Part shown: positions 43,501-52,290 of the stretch, one piece after another | How positions within the stretch are numbered: position 1 is the first letter of the stretch | Layout: each line of letters starts with the position of its first letter | Assembly: GCF_004379255.2 (NCBI RefSeq) | Contig: NC_056044.1 | Span: forward strand, 6,798,001 to 6,862,000 | DNA from: Salvia splendens | Lineage: Eukaryota; Streptophyta; Magnoliopsida; Lamiales; Lamiaceae | DNA: 64,000 bases | Direction of reading: 5' to 3' | Position numbers and translations under genes: made by a program | The notes under the pieces: generated by a model | What the model was told of the DNA's origin: nothing | Databases searched by the model: none | What the model saw: only the letters and a program-made list of their open reading frames with translations

Positions 43501-43805
43501 GAAGGATATTTCACCTCGAATAGTACATCCGCTTTTAGTAATTGGCGGACTTCGTCATGGATGACTTGGCTTCTTCCTGCCGCAAAGAGTCTTTGCTTCT
43601 GTTTTACTGGTCGGATTGAAGGATCAATATTTAACCGATGAGTGATTACCTCGGGAGGCACTCCGGTCATGTCCAACGGAGACCATGCAAAGACATCTTT
43701 GTACTCCTTGAGGAGCTGAATGGTCTTTTCCCGGAGTAGAGGCGTTCCTGCGAAGCCGACCTTGACCGTTCTGGATGGATCGTCTTCGTATAAATGAACG
43801 GTCAT
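40572..43805 (-). CDS. Gypsy-D pol: RT, RNase H, archaeal-type RNase H, integrase
   Basis: The 1,077-codon frame makes the enzymes that copy and integrate the element. RT spans about residues 50-230, with WRMCIDFTDLN, LDLYKGYHQ and YVDD at 219-222. A first RNase H follows (about 355-485). A second RNase H (about 515-640) shows the expected acidic residues D521, E557, D583 and D633. Integrase has the zinc-binding H731, H738, C769 and C772, and the catalytic D801, D861 and E897, the last two 35 residues apart as in the DD35E family. A GPYRV-type C-terminal domain closes it. The frame is the same as gag-protease upstream, with one TAG between them. The ATG at 43805 is the first methionine, but translation more likely arrives by readthrough. 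Confidence 0.95.
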   Translation of the reverse strand: MTVHLYEDDPSRTVKVGFAGTPLLREKTIQLLKEYKDVFAWSPLDMTGVPPEVITHRLNIDPSIRPVKQKQRLFAAGRSQVIHDEVRQLLKADVLFEVKYPSWVANPMMIKKKGGGWRMCIDFTDLNKHCPKDCYPLPNIDKKVEALIGFEIFCFLDLYKGYHQVLMDESDAPKTAFITDFGIFAYKKMPFGLKNAGATYQRMVDKLFRHLIGKQVEVYVDDIVVKSKSTSEYEDNLKSTLDVLRKANLKLNPQKCTFLVDSGKFLGCWVSKDGLKANPSKVQVVQNMAVPKSIHDVQRLTGCLAALNRFLSQAAEKQLPFFKVLKKAPKFEWGAEQKKAFDELKSYLAELPILSAPTEAEVIFLYLAASDQTISAVLVREEGLKQFPIYFTSRALRGPETRYQPLEKIALALVNAARRLRPYFYAHKVCVLTDLPLRQVLTKPEASGRIAKWAIELGEHTIEYLPRKAIKGQALADFLAEAKFDQAIPVIAEQKKSANAELAQPLESEVEPPDCWSGFVDGASNKMGSGAGILLVAPDGHEVTYSLRFLFPTTNNEAEYEALLAGLQLAQSLLVKSLKVHCDSQVIVNHMLGTSEARDERMKKYLDKAQSINRSFSYFRIIRVPRAENSRADTLSKLASDPSSKAEELMHRSIDEAEVHSISSSPNWMTPILQYLDQGQLPEDKREARKITCRALRYELHEGVLFRKSYLQPLLRCVGPEETDYILREVHEGSCGSHIGARALAKKVLRWGYYWPTLVQEAVQLVKTCPKCQIHANIPRMPQTDLSTMQSPWPFMQWGIDIVGPLPQAPRQMKFLIVAVDYFTKWVEAEPLATITSSKALDFVWKNIVCRFGIPRILISDNGTQFTDKTFKNWCQELNIQQRFTSVSHPQANGQTEITNRILVKGLKARLEQAKGQWVENLPQVLWSYRTTPTTSNGETPYSLVYGTEAVIPVEIGVPSPRTLNFSSEMNDDGLRAELDLTEERRELACIKAAKYKEQVARYYNQRVKKLQFQVGDLVLRNNEVSRAEKLGKLEPTWEGPYRVSEVLGKGSYKLAHMSGEQVPRTWHVSNLKKFHL

Positions 43806-43862
43806 TGAGTTCGGCTCTGAAGTGACTTCGGTGATCTCGCTTGCCTCCGACTCCGATTGCTG

Positions 43863-43871
43863 TGATTGCTA
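43863..43871 (-). promoter_or_regulatory. candidate stop-codon readthrough site, TAG CAA TCA
   Basis: On the minus strand the gag-protease frame ends TAG (43871-43869), followed directly by CAATCA. This fits the CARYYA consensus known after leaky UAG codons in plant viruses. The same frame stays open from there through pol. Readthrough is inferred. Confidence 0.65.
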
Positions 43872-45950
43872 TGCTTGATGGTGCCGAACTGATTGCTCGG
43901 CACTTTTAAGCGCAATCTGCAGACATTCTTTTGCTCTTTTTTGATCACCTCGGATGACCGCTATCCCACCTTTAGTGGGGATCTTGATGGTAAGGTGATA
44001 AGTAGAGCAAACGGCCCGAATTGTGTTGAGCCAGTCCCTCCCCAGGATGATGTTGTACGGAGACCGAGCTTTCACCACAAAGAACTCGATCATCGTAGTG
44101 GAGCTTGTAGGCGCTTTTCCCACCGTGATCGGAAGGCTGATAATACCTTCAGGGCGGGTGTCCTCCTGGGCGAAACTTTTCAGAGGAAGTGGAGCCGGAC
44201 TGAGCCGAGCTGGATCCACTTCCATTTTATCGAAACATTCTTTAAAAAGAATGCTGACTGACGCTCCTGTATCCACAAATACTGTGTGGACCAGTTTGTT
44301 TGCCACCCCGGCTTGAATGACAATAGCGTCTTGGTGAGGAGAGATGGCTGGGACGGGATCGGCATCTGAAAATGTAATCACTTCGTCTTTCTTCAGCCTT
44401 TTATGTGTTGGTTCCTCTTGATTGGAACCTCTGCGTTCTGCTTTTAGGGACGACTTAGTCTTCCCGGCTGGGAGAGCATCAATAGTCAGGATTACTCCAT
44501 CGTATTGCGGCTCGTCGTCGTCTTCGGGATCCTCATGCCTTTTCGGATCCTGAGGATTGCAGTTCGCACTTCTCTGCCTTTTGTTCTTTTTCGGCTGCTT
44601 GCTTTGGTATTTTTTTAACGTTCCTGTTTTCACAAGAACGTCAATACCTGCAGCCAAATCTCGGCACTCCTCGGTATCGTGACCGTGGGTTTGATGGAAG
44701 GAGCAATATTGATCCTGAAGTCGCCGTGCGGCTGATTTCGTCATCCGCTTTGGTTTTTCGAACATATCGGAATGTAGTTCGAAAATTTCCGCTCTTGACT
44801 TGTTTAATGGTACGAACTGAGCGGGCGGCTTCTCAGGATTGAGACGTGGCCCCAATCTGCCTTGTACCGGTGCCCTTTGAATTCTTTCAAAAGGAGTTCG
44901 GCGAGGAAGCACCTGGTCGCTTTGATCGGGCTTCCTTTTGTCTCCTTGGGATGAGCTGTCTAACGACCGTTTTCGACGGTCTGCCTCATCCGCACGAGAA
45001 AACTGGTCCGCAATGTCCCACATTTCTTGAGCTGTTTGCGGACCGCACTCTACGAGCTTTCTGTAGAGAGCTCCGGGCAGGATTCCATTTTGGAATGCCG
45101 AGATGACAAGTAGATCATTGAGATTATCTACTTGTAGGCATTCCTTATGGAATCTCGTCAGGAAATCGCTGATCTTTTCGTCGCGACCTTGACGTATAGA
45201 AAGCAGCTGAGCCGAAGTGATTCGGGCTTCCGCTTTCTGAAAGAATCTCCTGTGGAAAGCATCCATGAGATCTCGGTAGGATCTGATGCTGCCTTGAGGA
45301 AGGCTGTCGAACCACCTTCTGGCGTTCCCGATGAGCAGCTCGGGGAACAGCTTGCACATGTGGACCTCATTGAGACCCTGGTTCGCCATATTGTATTGAT
45401 AGCGTCCCAGGAAGTCATGAGGATCCTCCAGCCCGTCATAAGTCATTGACGGTGTCCGGTAGTTCCGCGGCAAAGGAGTTCGGGTGATATCGTCCGAGAA
45501 CGGAGTCTTTAATGCTCCGTACATGGCGAACCCGACATCTCTTCGGTACGGAGGAGATGGAGTTCTCCTGTGGTTCCGGTACCGAGGAGGAGCAGGAGCA
45601 TGTTGAGGTTGAGGATTCTTTCTCCTGGAAGACACGTCACTACTGCGGTAGTGACTTTCATGTCTGGATGAGGAGGGAGAATCCGCCGTTGTCTTCTCCG
45701 ACTGTTGGCTCTTCTGCAGGAAGGTTAAGAACTCCTCCTGCTTCTCGGCCAAGAACAGCTTGACAGCCTCGTTCAAATCAGGCTGCTGGGAAGACTCGGT
45801 GTGTGGACCTTTTGAGCGGCTTGCTCCTTCTCCGTGAGAACTGGAAGTAGATTTTTCACGAGGCTGCTTTCCAGGCCTATGGGCTGCTGGATTAGCTTCC
45901 TCATGGTTATCACGGACGGAGGCACGGGTGTTATGTGATCTGGAATGCAT
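43869..45950 (-). CDS. Gypsy-D gag-protease
   Basis: The 693-aa frame starts at the ATG at 45950 (MHSRSHNTRASVRDNHEEAN). The first 130 residues are charged and low in complexity. The gag capsid domain follows (LFPELLIGNARRWFDSLP; YRDLMDAFHRRFF; ISDFLTRFHKECLQV). A CCHC-type knuckle of the form C-x3-H-x3-H-x5-C (CSFHQTHGHDTEEC) is followed by the aspartic protease with the DTGA active site at D560 (VFVDTGASVSILF) and IILGRDWLN near 635. Keeping protease with gag rather than with RT is known in this part of the Gypsy group. It ends at the TAG at 43871-43869. The frame is unbroken. Confidence 0.94.
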   Translation of the reverse strand: MHSRSHNTRASVRDNHEEANPAAHRPGKQPREKSTSSSHGEGASRSKGPHTESSQQPDLNEAVKLFLAEKQEEFLTFLQKSQQSEKTTADSPSSSRHESHYRSSDVSSRRKNPQPQHAPAPPRYRNHRRTPSPPYRRDVGFAMYGALKTPFSDDITRTPLPRNYRTPSMTYDGLEDPHDFLGRYQYNMANQGLNEVHMCKLFPELLIGNARRWFDSLPQGSIRSYRDLMDAFHRRFFQKAEARITSAQLLSIRQGRDEKISDFLTRFHKECLQVDNLNDLLVISAFQNGILPGALYRKLVECGPQTAQEMWDIADQFSRADEADRRKRSLDSSSQGDKRKPDQSDQVLPRRTPFERIQRAPVQGRLGPRLNPEKPPAQFVPLNKSRAEIFELHSDMFEKPKRMTKSAARRLQDQYCSFHQTHGHDTEECRDLAAGIDVLVKTGTLKKYQSKQPKKNKRQRSANCNPQDPKRHEDPEDDDEPQYDGVILTIDALPAGKTKSSLKAERRGSNQEEPTHKRLKKDEVITFSDADPVPAISPHQDAIVIQAGVANKLVHTVFVDTGASVSILFKECFDKMEVDPARLSPAPLPLKSFAQEDTRPEGIISLPITVGKAPTSSTTMIEFFVVKARSPYNIILGRDWLNTIRAVCSTYHLTIKIPTKGGIAVIRGDQKRAKECLQIALKSAEQSVRHHQA

Positions 45951-46029
45951 TTTTTTTTTTTTGGTGGGGGAGGATCAAAAACTCGCTTTATCACAAATTT
46001 GGTTCTAACCTTCCCACAGACGGCGCCAG

Positions 46030-46687
46030 TGATGAGGCGGCGAATTTTTGATGTTTGTAAATGCAGGAAATAAATGAAGATCAACTCAGGGATTTTACGT
46101 GGTTCGATTTACTGAGGTAAATCTACGTCCACGGGAAAAAAGGGGGCAGGTTTGTATTGCTTGATCTGTGAATTACAGCTTACAACACTGGCCTGCTCTA
46201 TGATATTCTCTCTAGAGAGCTTTTTAGAATTTTACAGAAGAAGAAGAAGATCCTTATCTATCTGACCTAGGTTCTATTTATACAGTGAACCAAGATCGTG
46301 GCATGCAGCATTTATTAGGTAGTGGATGTCGTGGAGATCGTGGCGACCTTGCATGGGTCCACTATCCTGCATGAGTTAATGACTGCTTGACACCACTAAA
46401 TAGATCGTCGGTGTAGTGGAGGTGGAAATCTTGCATGAGTCCACTATCTCCTAGTTCGGTCGAATACTGAGGCCGAACTGCTGAATTATTGCCGAGCAGC
46501 TTTTGCCGATCTGAGAGTAGAGCTTGATGCCGACCTGAGAGCAGAGCTTGATGAGTTGGCTTTCACCGAGCTGTAGGCTGGGGCCGAACTCTTTAGTCAC
46601 GCCGGACTGATACTCTTTAGTCATGCCGAACTGATACTCTGTCTTGGGCTTTACTGCTGTTGGGCTTGTTTAGTTCGTACTCCATCA
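46030..46687 (-). repeat. 5' LTR of Gypsy-D
   Basis: A 658-bp LTR, nearly identical to the 3' copy. The primer-binding site lies just inside it at 46029-46011 on the minus strand. Confidence 0.95.
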
Positions 46688-46692
46688 ATATG

Positions 46693-48257
46693 ATCTTCAA
46701 GGATACAAATTACATTAAATTAAAGTTGTTTATTTTTCTATTTGATGTAATGGAAAAAACACTAATATGAATCATATGTAACTGATAGAAATGAGGAGAG
46801 AGTTTTTGATCGAGTGTTTGATTTATGAGATTTTGTTTGAGCCACTTCATGAAATTTTAAAGAGATAATAGACCAAAGGTTGAATGAAATAGTGTTATAT
46901 TGCTAACTCAATATTTAATTATTAACTATTATTAAATAATAGCCCTTAGATATTCAAATCAAGAGCCTAGATCATCAGCCCCGCAATGTCAATACAATCA
47001 ATAAAAAACATCGGGCTTCTGGCAGCAAGTGGGTTAAGGCCTCCCCCTTAACGGGCTACTGCGTACCCTGATTGAACCCCCTCACATGATGTCGGGCCGG
47101 AGTGTGGGGGCCGCCAAGGCGACGGAATCGCTTTTTGCTGCAATCAACAAAAAACATCAATAAGGATATTAAGGTCAATTTACTACAAATTAGTTGTAAC
47201 TAATTTTAGAAAAATATCACATAACTTTAAAATGCATATAACTTTCTCGATTTAAATTATTTTTCACACAATATATATCAAATTAAAGATAATTTCATAA
47301 GGATTCTAACGAGATCTCACTTGCATATGTTCCGATGTCAAAATTTGAAATTTTTTTTGAAAATTTTCAATTTTTTCGTACAGCAACAAATGTCAACATA
47401 ATATATAAAATATGTCAATATAATACATGTAAAATGTCATTCTTAAAGCGTATTGACATTCTCAAAGCATTGTGTTGATATTTTCAAAATATTATATTGA
47501 CATTTTCATCCAAAACTCTAATTTGGTATTTTTTTTTATCTTTTTCGATTTAATTAATAAATACGAAAATTACACGTGACAAATTTTAGACCACTAGATT
47601 TCTAAAATCCTATTATCTTAAATTAGTTGTAGTTAGCAACTAGATAGTGAGTTAGCAATTGATCACTCCCCACTGGTATTTATAGCGAGAAAAATTGAGT
47701 GTTTAGTGATATTTTCTACATGTGATGACGATGTTAGGTTTAAGTAATATCTCACTTATAATTTGTAAAATTCTGATTTATATTTTAAAAAGATCTCGTT
47801 TATGATGAAAAATTCTTAGTTAATGTCTTATTTTAGTTTAAGAAAGAATTATTTTTTGATTAATTTCATGAAAAGTAGCACCACCAAAATCTTATTTATA
47901 AAACATGTTATTGTGGTTTTAAGTTTTTGATACCTATATGTTCACCTAACCCCCTCACTCGTCGTAGATGTGCTGAGAAGAAAAGAAGGCGTTAATCTAT
48001 GTACAAGATTATTGGAGTTTTATTTAAATGTGAAAAGAACAAACATACATCATTATCTTAGGACCATTAAACCACTACAGCAACTAAACTAATATCCCAT
48101 CATTAAAGCACGCTAGTTCATAATATACGACTATGTACACTTGGTGTGAAAAAAAGGACAAATAGAAAGATTCTGTGTTTCTTTTATGGGTAAAAGAATG
48201 TCATTCATTAGACTATGATATTATTATATGTATTGAAAAATATACGTTGCCCGTATC
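46693..48257. other. intergenic DNA, possible SINE at 47010-47150
   Basis: Mostly AT-rich with no gene seen. A GC-rich island at about 47010-47150 has tggcagcaagtgggttaagg (A-box-like) and gattgaacccc (B-box-like), spaced as in a tRNA-derived SINE. I found no clear target duplication or tail, so this is tentative. Confidence 0.35.
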
Positions 48258-48711
48258 GATACAGATTAAATAGGAAAACTTAGCCCAAAAAACTAGTCTA
48301 TTAGAAAAAAAAGCATATTTAGTTATATACCCCATACTAATTGTTCTCACAACTAATATAGGAATTGAGTCCGTAATATTCGACCCTCCTTTAATGGCCA
48401 ACGTCAACGTGATCTCACAACCAATATAGGAATTGAGTCCGTAATATTCGACCCTCCTTTAAGGGCCAACGTCCTCGTTGATCACGACTGGTTCTTTCCA
48501 GGCCACCACTCCGAGCTCTCGTTGTCACGACAGATTCTTTGCTCGGCCACCACTCCGAGCGGTTTGAGCTCTCAATGAAAGCACCAATTTGTACAAATCA
48601 AACAGGAGAACTCAGCCCCAAAAACTAGTCTATTAAAAGAGAGAGCTCATTTAGTCTATATACCACACACCAGTTGTTCTCATAACCGAGATGGGAATTG
48701 AGTCCGTAACA
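48258..48711 (-). mobile_element. TRIM (miniature LTR element)
   Basis: Two LTR-like copies of 121 and 122 bp lie at 48258-48378 and 48590-48711; shared blocks include aactagtctatta and ggaattgagtccgtaa. On the minus strand the sequence next to the 5' LTR reads ttggtgctttcattgag (primer-binding site), and the purine tract aaaggagggtcgaa lies next to the 3' LTR. The internal part is only about 210 bp and non-coding, and includes a 68-bp duplication of the LTR edge. I found no target duplication. The LTR copies are visibly diverged, so it is old. Confidence 0.7.
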
Positions 48712-48770
48712 CCTATTCAACTCTGCATTAGCATACTGTGTTTATTTGATGTTCAATCACAATTGAGAAA

Positions 48771-49338
48771 GAGTAAATTGCCTAAAAAGTCAAAAACTTT
48801 GGGGAAAGTTTGGTTTTTCCCACAAACTATAAAAGTTGCACCTAAAGTCACGAACTTTATCGGATCGTGCAAATTTCCCAAACTATCGGATCCGACGGCA
48901 TATTTCCGTTAAAAACTTATCCCACGTGGCATACCGAAGGTAAGACTTGGCAAAATTTCTGCCTTAACCCTAAACTCATGTAATATAACATCTTTTTGGC
49001 TGATTTCGAAAGTGCAACCACAATTCAATCGACGGAAAACGTAATCGACAAGAGTGAAATCGTCGACAAACGGTTTAGAGATGAAATCGACGACGTGTAA
49101 AGAAGATTCAATAAAAAAAGCATAAAACGACGCTGTTTTGTGCCCAGTAAAATTTTTTGCCAAGTCACGCCTCCGGCATACCCCGTGTGATAAGTTTTTA
49201 ACAGAAATATATCGTCAGGTCAGTAGTTTGGGAAATTTGCACGATCCGATAAAGTTCGTGACTTTAGGCCCAACTTTTATAGTTTATGGGAAAAACAAAA
49301 CTTTCCCCAAAGTTTGTGACTTTTCAGACAATTTTCCC
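48771..49338. mobile_element. Mutator-like MITE with long inverted ends
   Basis: Terminal inverted repeats are about 150 bp. The left arm (gtcaaaaactttggggaaag, later cgaactttatcggatcgtgc) is matched by the inverted right arm. Flanks attgagaaa (48762-48770) and attgaaaaa (49339-49347) form a 9-bp duplication with one mismatch, which fits Mutator-like elements. The core has no credible coding frame. Confidence 0.82.
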
Positions 49339-49347
49339 ATTGAAAAA

Positions 49348-50055
49348 TTACTTGTGACATGCTCAACTTTAATACTACTACTAACATTTATGGAATTCGA
49401 ATTTAAGACTATCAACTATAATAGTCTTGAAATTGACCGTAACTATATGCAATTTAATGGAGTATCTATAACATAATATGATTGATATATTGAATAAACA
49501 TTAATCGCGTTTATCTTTATTTATCCTAAACAAAAGTGGACAGTGTTTAATTTATCATATAATCCAACTTTTTCATTGGACAGTGCTTAGAAAACATAGA
49601 TTTTATCAGTGGCAAAATAAAATTCATTCGTCTGATTTGATTTAGTGCTGTTGGTGGTGGGGTGTGGAGCCCTCTAATACCGTGTTTAGATCTCTAAAAT
49701 CCATCAATTCTGTCTACCTTCCATTATTTAATTATTTTAATGATAGGTAACTTTGTATTCAAAGGGTACCTTTCGGCAAAAAAAGACGCAAATTTAATTC
49801 TGAACACTAATTTACAATATTCCAATTAATATGCTTTATTCGATATAGTAAAATAATAATTAATTTATTCCATGCCCGAGAATAATAATATTTTTTTATG
49901 CGAATATACAGTTTTCATTTTCAAAGAAACAAGGCACTACCAAAATTATAATAACAGAATGGATGAGATGTACGGATTAAAGTTTAGACGTTAAATTCTA
50001 AAGTCCACTAATTAAACATGAGTATTAGGATAAACACTATCAACTTTTTTAGTGA
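49348..50055. other. AT-rich intergenic DNA, no gene seen
   Basis: No recognisable coding frame or repeat between the Mutator-like MITE and the next LTR element. Confidence 0.5.
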
Positions 50056-50060
50056 CCGAG

Positions 50061-50482
50061 TGTTAAGGTCATAAATCCCTAACGATCCGGTAAAACGGAC
50101 AATAACGAGATAAAGATAATCCGGCACCCGTGAGGGTCGGCGGAGATAAAGATCTGGGCGGCTGTGCGCGGGTTCCAGCCCGTCGGGCAACAGCTACAGA
50201 TCAGATATACGTTCCGGCTGTGCGCAGAGACCTTCCGTCGGGCAGCAGGTAGCGTAAGGAATTAGGGATTCAAAGAATCACACGTGGACTTAGCCAAAAT
50301 AATATTGTATTTCATTGAATGAATATTATGGAAGACTCCACACATATTTATAATATGTGTGGATACAAAAAAGATATGCTAAATCCCTATAATATCTAAA
50401 CAAAATAATAAAAGAAGATATGCTAAATCTCTATGATATCTAAACAAAATAATTATAATAGAAGAGAGTTAGGATCGTATCA
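50061..50482 (-). repeat. 3' LTR of the CW-repeat element
   Basis: A 422-bp LTR, TGATACGATCC at its minus-strand start and CCTTAACA at its end. It contains two similar blocks around gatatgctaaatc (50372 and 50416). Confidence 0.88.
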
Positions 50483-50512
50483 ACTCCCCCACGGTTGAAA
50501 TCCACCTTGTCC

Positions 50513-52184
50513 TCAAGGTAGGAACCATAAAACCACGAAGAGAGTTGAAAGTAGAAGCTCTGGCGAGGTATCTCCTCCTGGATCAAACGCCCACAGAATA
50601 GTTGTGCGTCTCCCTTCATCATTTCCACCCAAAATCACCAATAGAGAACCGTGTTGGGTATAAGATATGGTGGACACCCCCGCCATATTGTTGTCGTGAC
50701 AATTCAACGCAAAAATGAAAAGTTTTGCCACACCTCCATGAATGCTCAAACACAGCGTGTCATTTCCCGGAGGAATCAACCTTGCATCGGCGGCGAGCGA
50801 CGGTAATCGAGGATTCATACTTGTAACATTACTGACATTCAAATCCACATAGACACAAACAAGTGCTTGCGAACCGGAGTGAGCATCACCTGTCTTACCC
50901 AATTCATCTGCTTTTAATTTAAGCTCATCCTCAAACAACCTTCGCTTGTCTTCCATTTCCTCTTGACTGTCCTGTTTTTTCATATCCAATCCAGCCTCGA
51001 TGCCATCAACAAGGCTCTGATTCTCCATGCTCTCTCTCTTGTTCGGCTTCTCACTCAACACACTGAAATCTTTTTCTTTCTGCTCTAAACTAGATCGAAG
51101 GGCTTCGGTTTTATTTCCTTTCTCCAGCAAAGTCGCTACATCATCTTTCATCTCCAATTCCTTATGTGTTGGAACACTAATATCATCAATCTTCTCATCA
51201 TATGCCCCGACAAGCACTTGCAGCGGCGTATTGTTGGTCTTGATGATCTCTTCCAGGGACTCGTCATTTGGTACAACAAGATTAGCACTCCCATTGTGAG
51301 CAACGTTGTCGGGAACATCCTCAGCTAGATTGTCGTCATCAATATTCTCCTCAAACAATGCATTCACGCAGGCGAGAAGGGCGGCTTGCTCCAATCTACA
51401 ACTACGTAACTTCTCGTTGAAATTACTTACGGCAACTAGTTGGGCCGGGCAAGGCGAACGAACCTTGAGACTGGGGGCAACAACAGGCAACGTCGTTGTG
51501 CGGTGACCCAACGATCGGTCGCGCGGTGGTGGCTGGTACATAGGCTGTGTGTGCAACTCTTCCGGTGAATCCCAACAGGTAGGCGAGTGCGTAGGTTGGT
51601 CAGAAGGTTGACTGGTCACAAGCGTGGGCTGACTGTATAGGTCCCGCGGTGGCTGTTCGGTGGAGTAGCGGGGCCGGTGGGAGGCGGGCTGGACTAGCGC
51701 TCTCACCTCCTCCCGAGGGCGGTCGGTCCCAGCATGTCTCCGAGCGTCGGGGCCGGTCAACGGTCGGGTAGCCGCGGTCCTGCTGTTGCGCCGGTGGACA
51801 GCGGCGATTGGTTCGATGTCTGGGTGGATTCCAGCAACTAGGTGGACGCAGCGGTGGCTGATCATAATCCGAGTATCCCTGCGATGCCCGGTGAGGCGGT
51901 GGTTCCCAACAAGAGGGCTGCCGCGTCGGTGGAGGGTCATAGGGATCGAAATCCTGGAGTTGGTATCTCGGTCGTGGGCGACGATCAGGTGGATCCAAGT
52001 GGTGTGAGACGTAGGGTGATTCTGGATCAGGCCATGACGGTGAACGGAGTACTTCCACCCGGATGCTCGGAGGGTCCCAACAGGTTACACTGCGAGGTTG
52101 GGCCAGCTGGTAGGGACGGAATGGCTGTGTGGCCTGAGAGACGTCGTATTGACGACGGCGATAGCCGACGTAGTTGTATGACAT
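50513..52184 (-). pseudogene. CW-repeat protein of a non-autonomous LTR element, one frameshift
   Basis: The ATG at 52184 opens MSYNYVGYRRRQYDVSQATQ. The N-terminal third is rich in proline, arginine and tyrosine and carries repeats of CW(D/E/N)-x-P: TCWDPP, SCWEPP, SCWNPP and TCWDRP. A +1 frame change near 51710 is needed to continue, after which TCWDSP is a fifth copy. The middle is acidic and helical, probably coiled coil (SSLEQKEKDFSVLSEK; EEMEDKRRLFEDELKLKADE). The C-terminal part is hydrophobic (LVCVYVDLNVSNV; FIFALNCHDNNMAGVS; LLVILGGNDEGRR; LWAFDPGG). The total is about 555 aa. No known retroelement domain is visible, and I do not recognise a named family. A gag-like packaging role or a captured host gene are both possible. 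The frame change may be mutation or recoding. Confidence 0.6.
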
Positions 52185-52290
52185 GTCGACGGACTGAAGC
52201 GTGGCTGTGGTGGATGATGAGCGTTTGACTTTGACGCGGCACGCGGGAATCTTTCCCGTCGGGCGTTGCAGAAGTAGAGTTGTCCGGCGG

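Larger units (their letters stand above)
39155..46687 (-). mobile_element. intact Ty3/Gypsy LTR retrotransposon (Gypsy-D), Tat-like
   Basis: Target duplication ATATG lies at 39150-39154 and 46688-46692. LTRs are 657 and 658 bp, with about three substitutions and one indel noticed by eye. The minus strand shows the primer-binding site tggcgccgtctgtgggaag next to the 5' LTR and the purine tract cttttcggggggggg before the 3' LTR. Domain order is gag, protease, RT, RNase H, a second archaeal-type RNase H, then integrase. A second RNase H is known from the Tat group of plant Gypsy elements. All catalytic motifs checked are present, and no frameshift or stop was seen apart from the single TAG between gag-protease and pol. 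Confidence 0.96.

Noticed and set aside
47010..47150. tRNA gene
   Set aside because: A- and B-box-like motifs exist, but no cloverleaf could be drawn; kept only as a possible SINE.
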